Both the position numbers and the translations under genes were made by a program. Source: Gammaproteobacteria bacterium (GTDB taxonomy: Bacteria > Pseudomonadota > Gammaproteobacteria > GRL18). Taken from it: a stretch of DNA of 5,532 bases. Numbering within the stretch: position 1 is the stretch's first letter; each line of letters opens with the position of its first letter. Shown piece after piece: positions 5,048 through 5,532 of this stretch. The stretch is from NCBI GenBank assembly GCA_013139395.1, contig WTAX01000211.1, positions 1-5,532 on the forward strand, written 5' to 3'. Below the pieces are notes generated by a model. That model made no database searches. It was not told the origin of the DNA and was given only the letters and a program-made list of their open reading frames with translations.

Positions 5048-5532
5048 TTGCCTGATCTCAATCGTCGCCAACAACAAGCTGTAGAACACATTGACAGCCC
5101 GTTACTTGTCCTTGCCGGCGCCGGCAGCGGCAAAACCCGTGTGATCACTAATAAAATTGCCTATTTGATTCAGCAATGCGGTCACAAGGCGCATACCATT
5201 GCATCGGTCACTTTTACTAATAAGGCCGCACGTGAGATGAAAGAGCGGGTGGCACAAATTATTCCAAAATCACAAACACGTGGTCTTAGAGTCTCTACCT
5301 TTCATACGCTGGGTCTAAATATTATCAAGTCTGAGTTAAAGTTACTGGGCTTAAAAAGCGGCTTCTCCATTTTTGATACCCATGATAGTCATGCCTTACT
5401 TAAAGATCTCATGCGCCAGCTTGCTGTCAACTCGTCATCACAACCCGACGAAGAATTCATTAAAGAATACTTTGAAGGCATTGCCCGGCAGATATCCAAT
5501 TGGAAAAATGATTGTATTACCCCGGAACAGCT
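5048..5532 (+). CDS. rep: ATP-dependent DNA helicase Rep, N-terminal part (TTG start)
   Basis: Rep is a superfamily 1A 3'-to-5' helicase that helps replication forks pass protein blocks and restart. The 161 visible codons match the start of E. coli Rep (recalled) closely. They include the Q-motif LNRRQQQAV at 4-12 (Gln8), Walker A AGAGSGKT at 23-30, motif Ia [14 protein letters not shown] at 55-68, TFHTLGL at 84-90, and the Rep-typical ISNWKND near 148-154. The frame runs off the right edge. The only plausible start is TTG 5048: an in-frame TAG lies at 5027-5029, there is no ATG or GTG between it and the first motif, and GGAA sits seven bases upstream. The next in-frame ATG would remove Walker A. 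UvrD is the nearest alternative, but local sequence favours Rep. The gene diverges from trxA. Confidence 0.95.
   Translation, partial: MPDLNRRQQQAVEHIDSPLLVLAGAGSGKTRVITNKIAYLIQQCGHKAHTIASVTFTNKAAREMKERVAQIIPKSQTRGLRVSTFHTLGLNIIKSELKLLGLKSGFSIFDTHDSHALLKDLMRQLAVNSSSQPDEEFIKEYFEGIARQISNWKNDCITPEQ

Noticed and set aside
5114..5125. Perfect GC-rich palindrome GCCGGCGCCGGC
   Set aside because: It encodes the Ala-Gly-Ala-Gly part of the Rep Walker A motif, so protein constraint explains it.

Overview
This AT-rich window comes from the chromosome of a gammaproteobacterium. The Rho, thioredoxin, ribosomal protein L31 and Rep products all read closely, over their visible length, like the Escherichia coli proteins recalled from memory. 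The genus cannot be fixed from the sequence. All genes look like ordinary housekeeping genes. I see no transposase, integrase, phage gene, CRISPR array, tRNA or rRNA.

Layout, left to right. Positions 1-1238 (minus) hold the N-terminal 412 codons of a MaeB-type malic enzyme, cut by the window edge. Positions 1239-1375 form a short gap with a 49-bp imperfect hairpin and a candidate promoter. Positions 1376-2170 (minus) encode an exported staphylococcal-nuclease-like protein. Positions 2211-2245 hold a strong intrinsic terminator that ends rpmE (2329-2538, minus; zinc-type L31). Positions 2539-2744 carry a good sigma-70-like rpmE promoter, a roughly 130-nt leader with two adjacent short tandem repeats, and an interrupted palindrome lying over the promoter. 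Positions 2745-4001 (minus) encode Rho. Positions 4002-4468 are a long non-coding stretch that appears to be the rho promoter and a roughly 335-nt leader with an attenuator-like hairpin, plus the trxA terminator. Positions 4469-4795 (minus) encode thioredoxin TrxA from a TTG start. Positions 4796-5047 are a divergent promoter region. Positions 5048-5532 (plus) encode the N-terminus of the Rep helicase, also from a TTG start, cut by the right edge.

Function. The trxA-rho order with a nearby rep gene matches a known enterobacterial neighbourhood. The rpmE-nuclease-malic enzyme order resembles, from memory, a pseudomonad neighbourhood. Here the two blocks abut. The minus-strand genes appear to be separate transcription units and not one operon, because promoter-like or terminator-like signals sit in every gap.

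I found no new multi-gene system. The points most worth a second look are regulatory: the rho leader with a possible attenuator, the repeat-containing rpmE leader and its promoter palindrome, the hairpin before the malic enzyme gene, and the two TTG starts.
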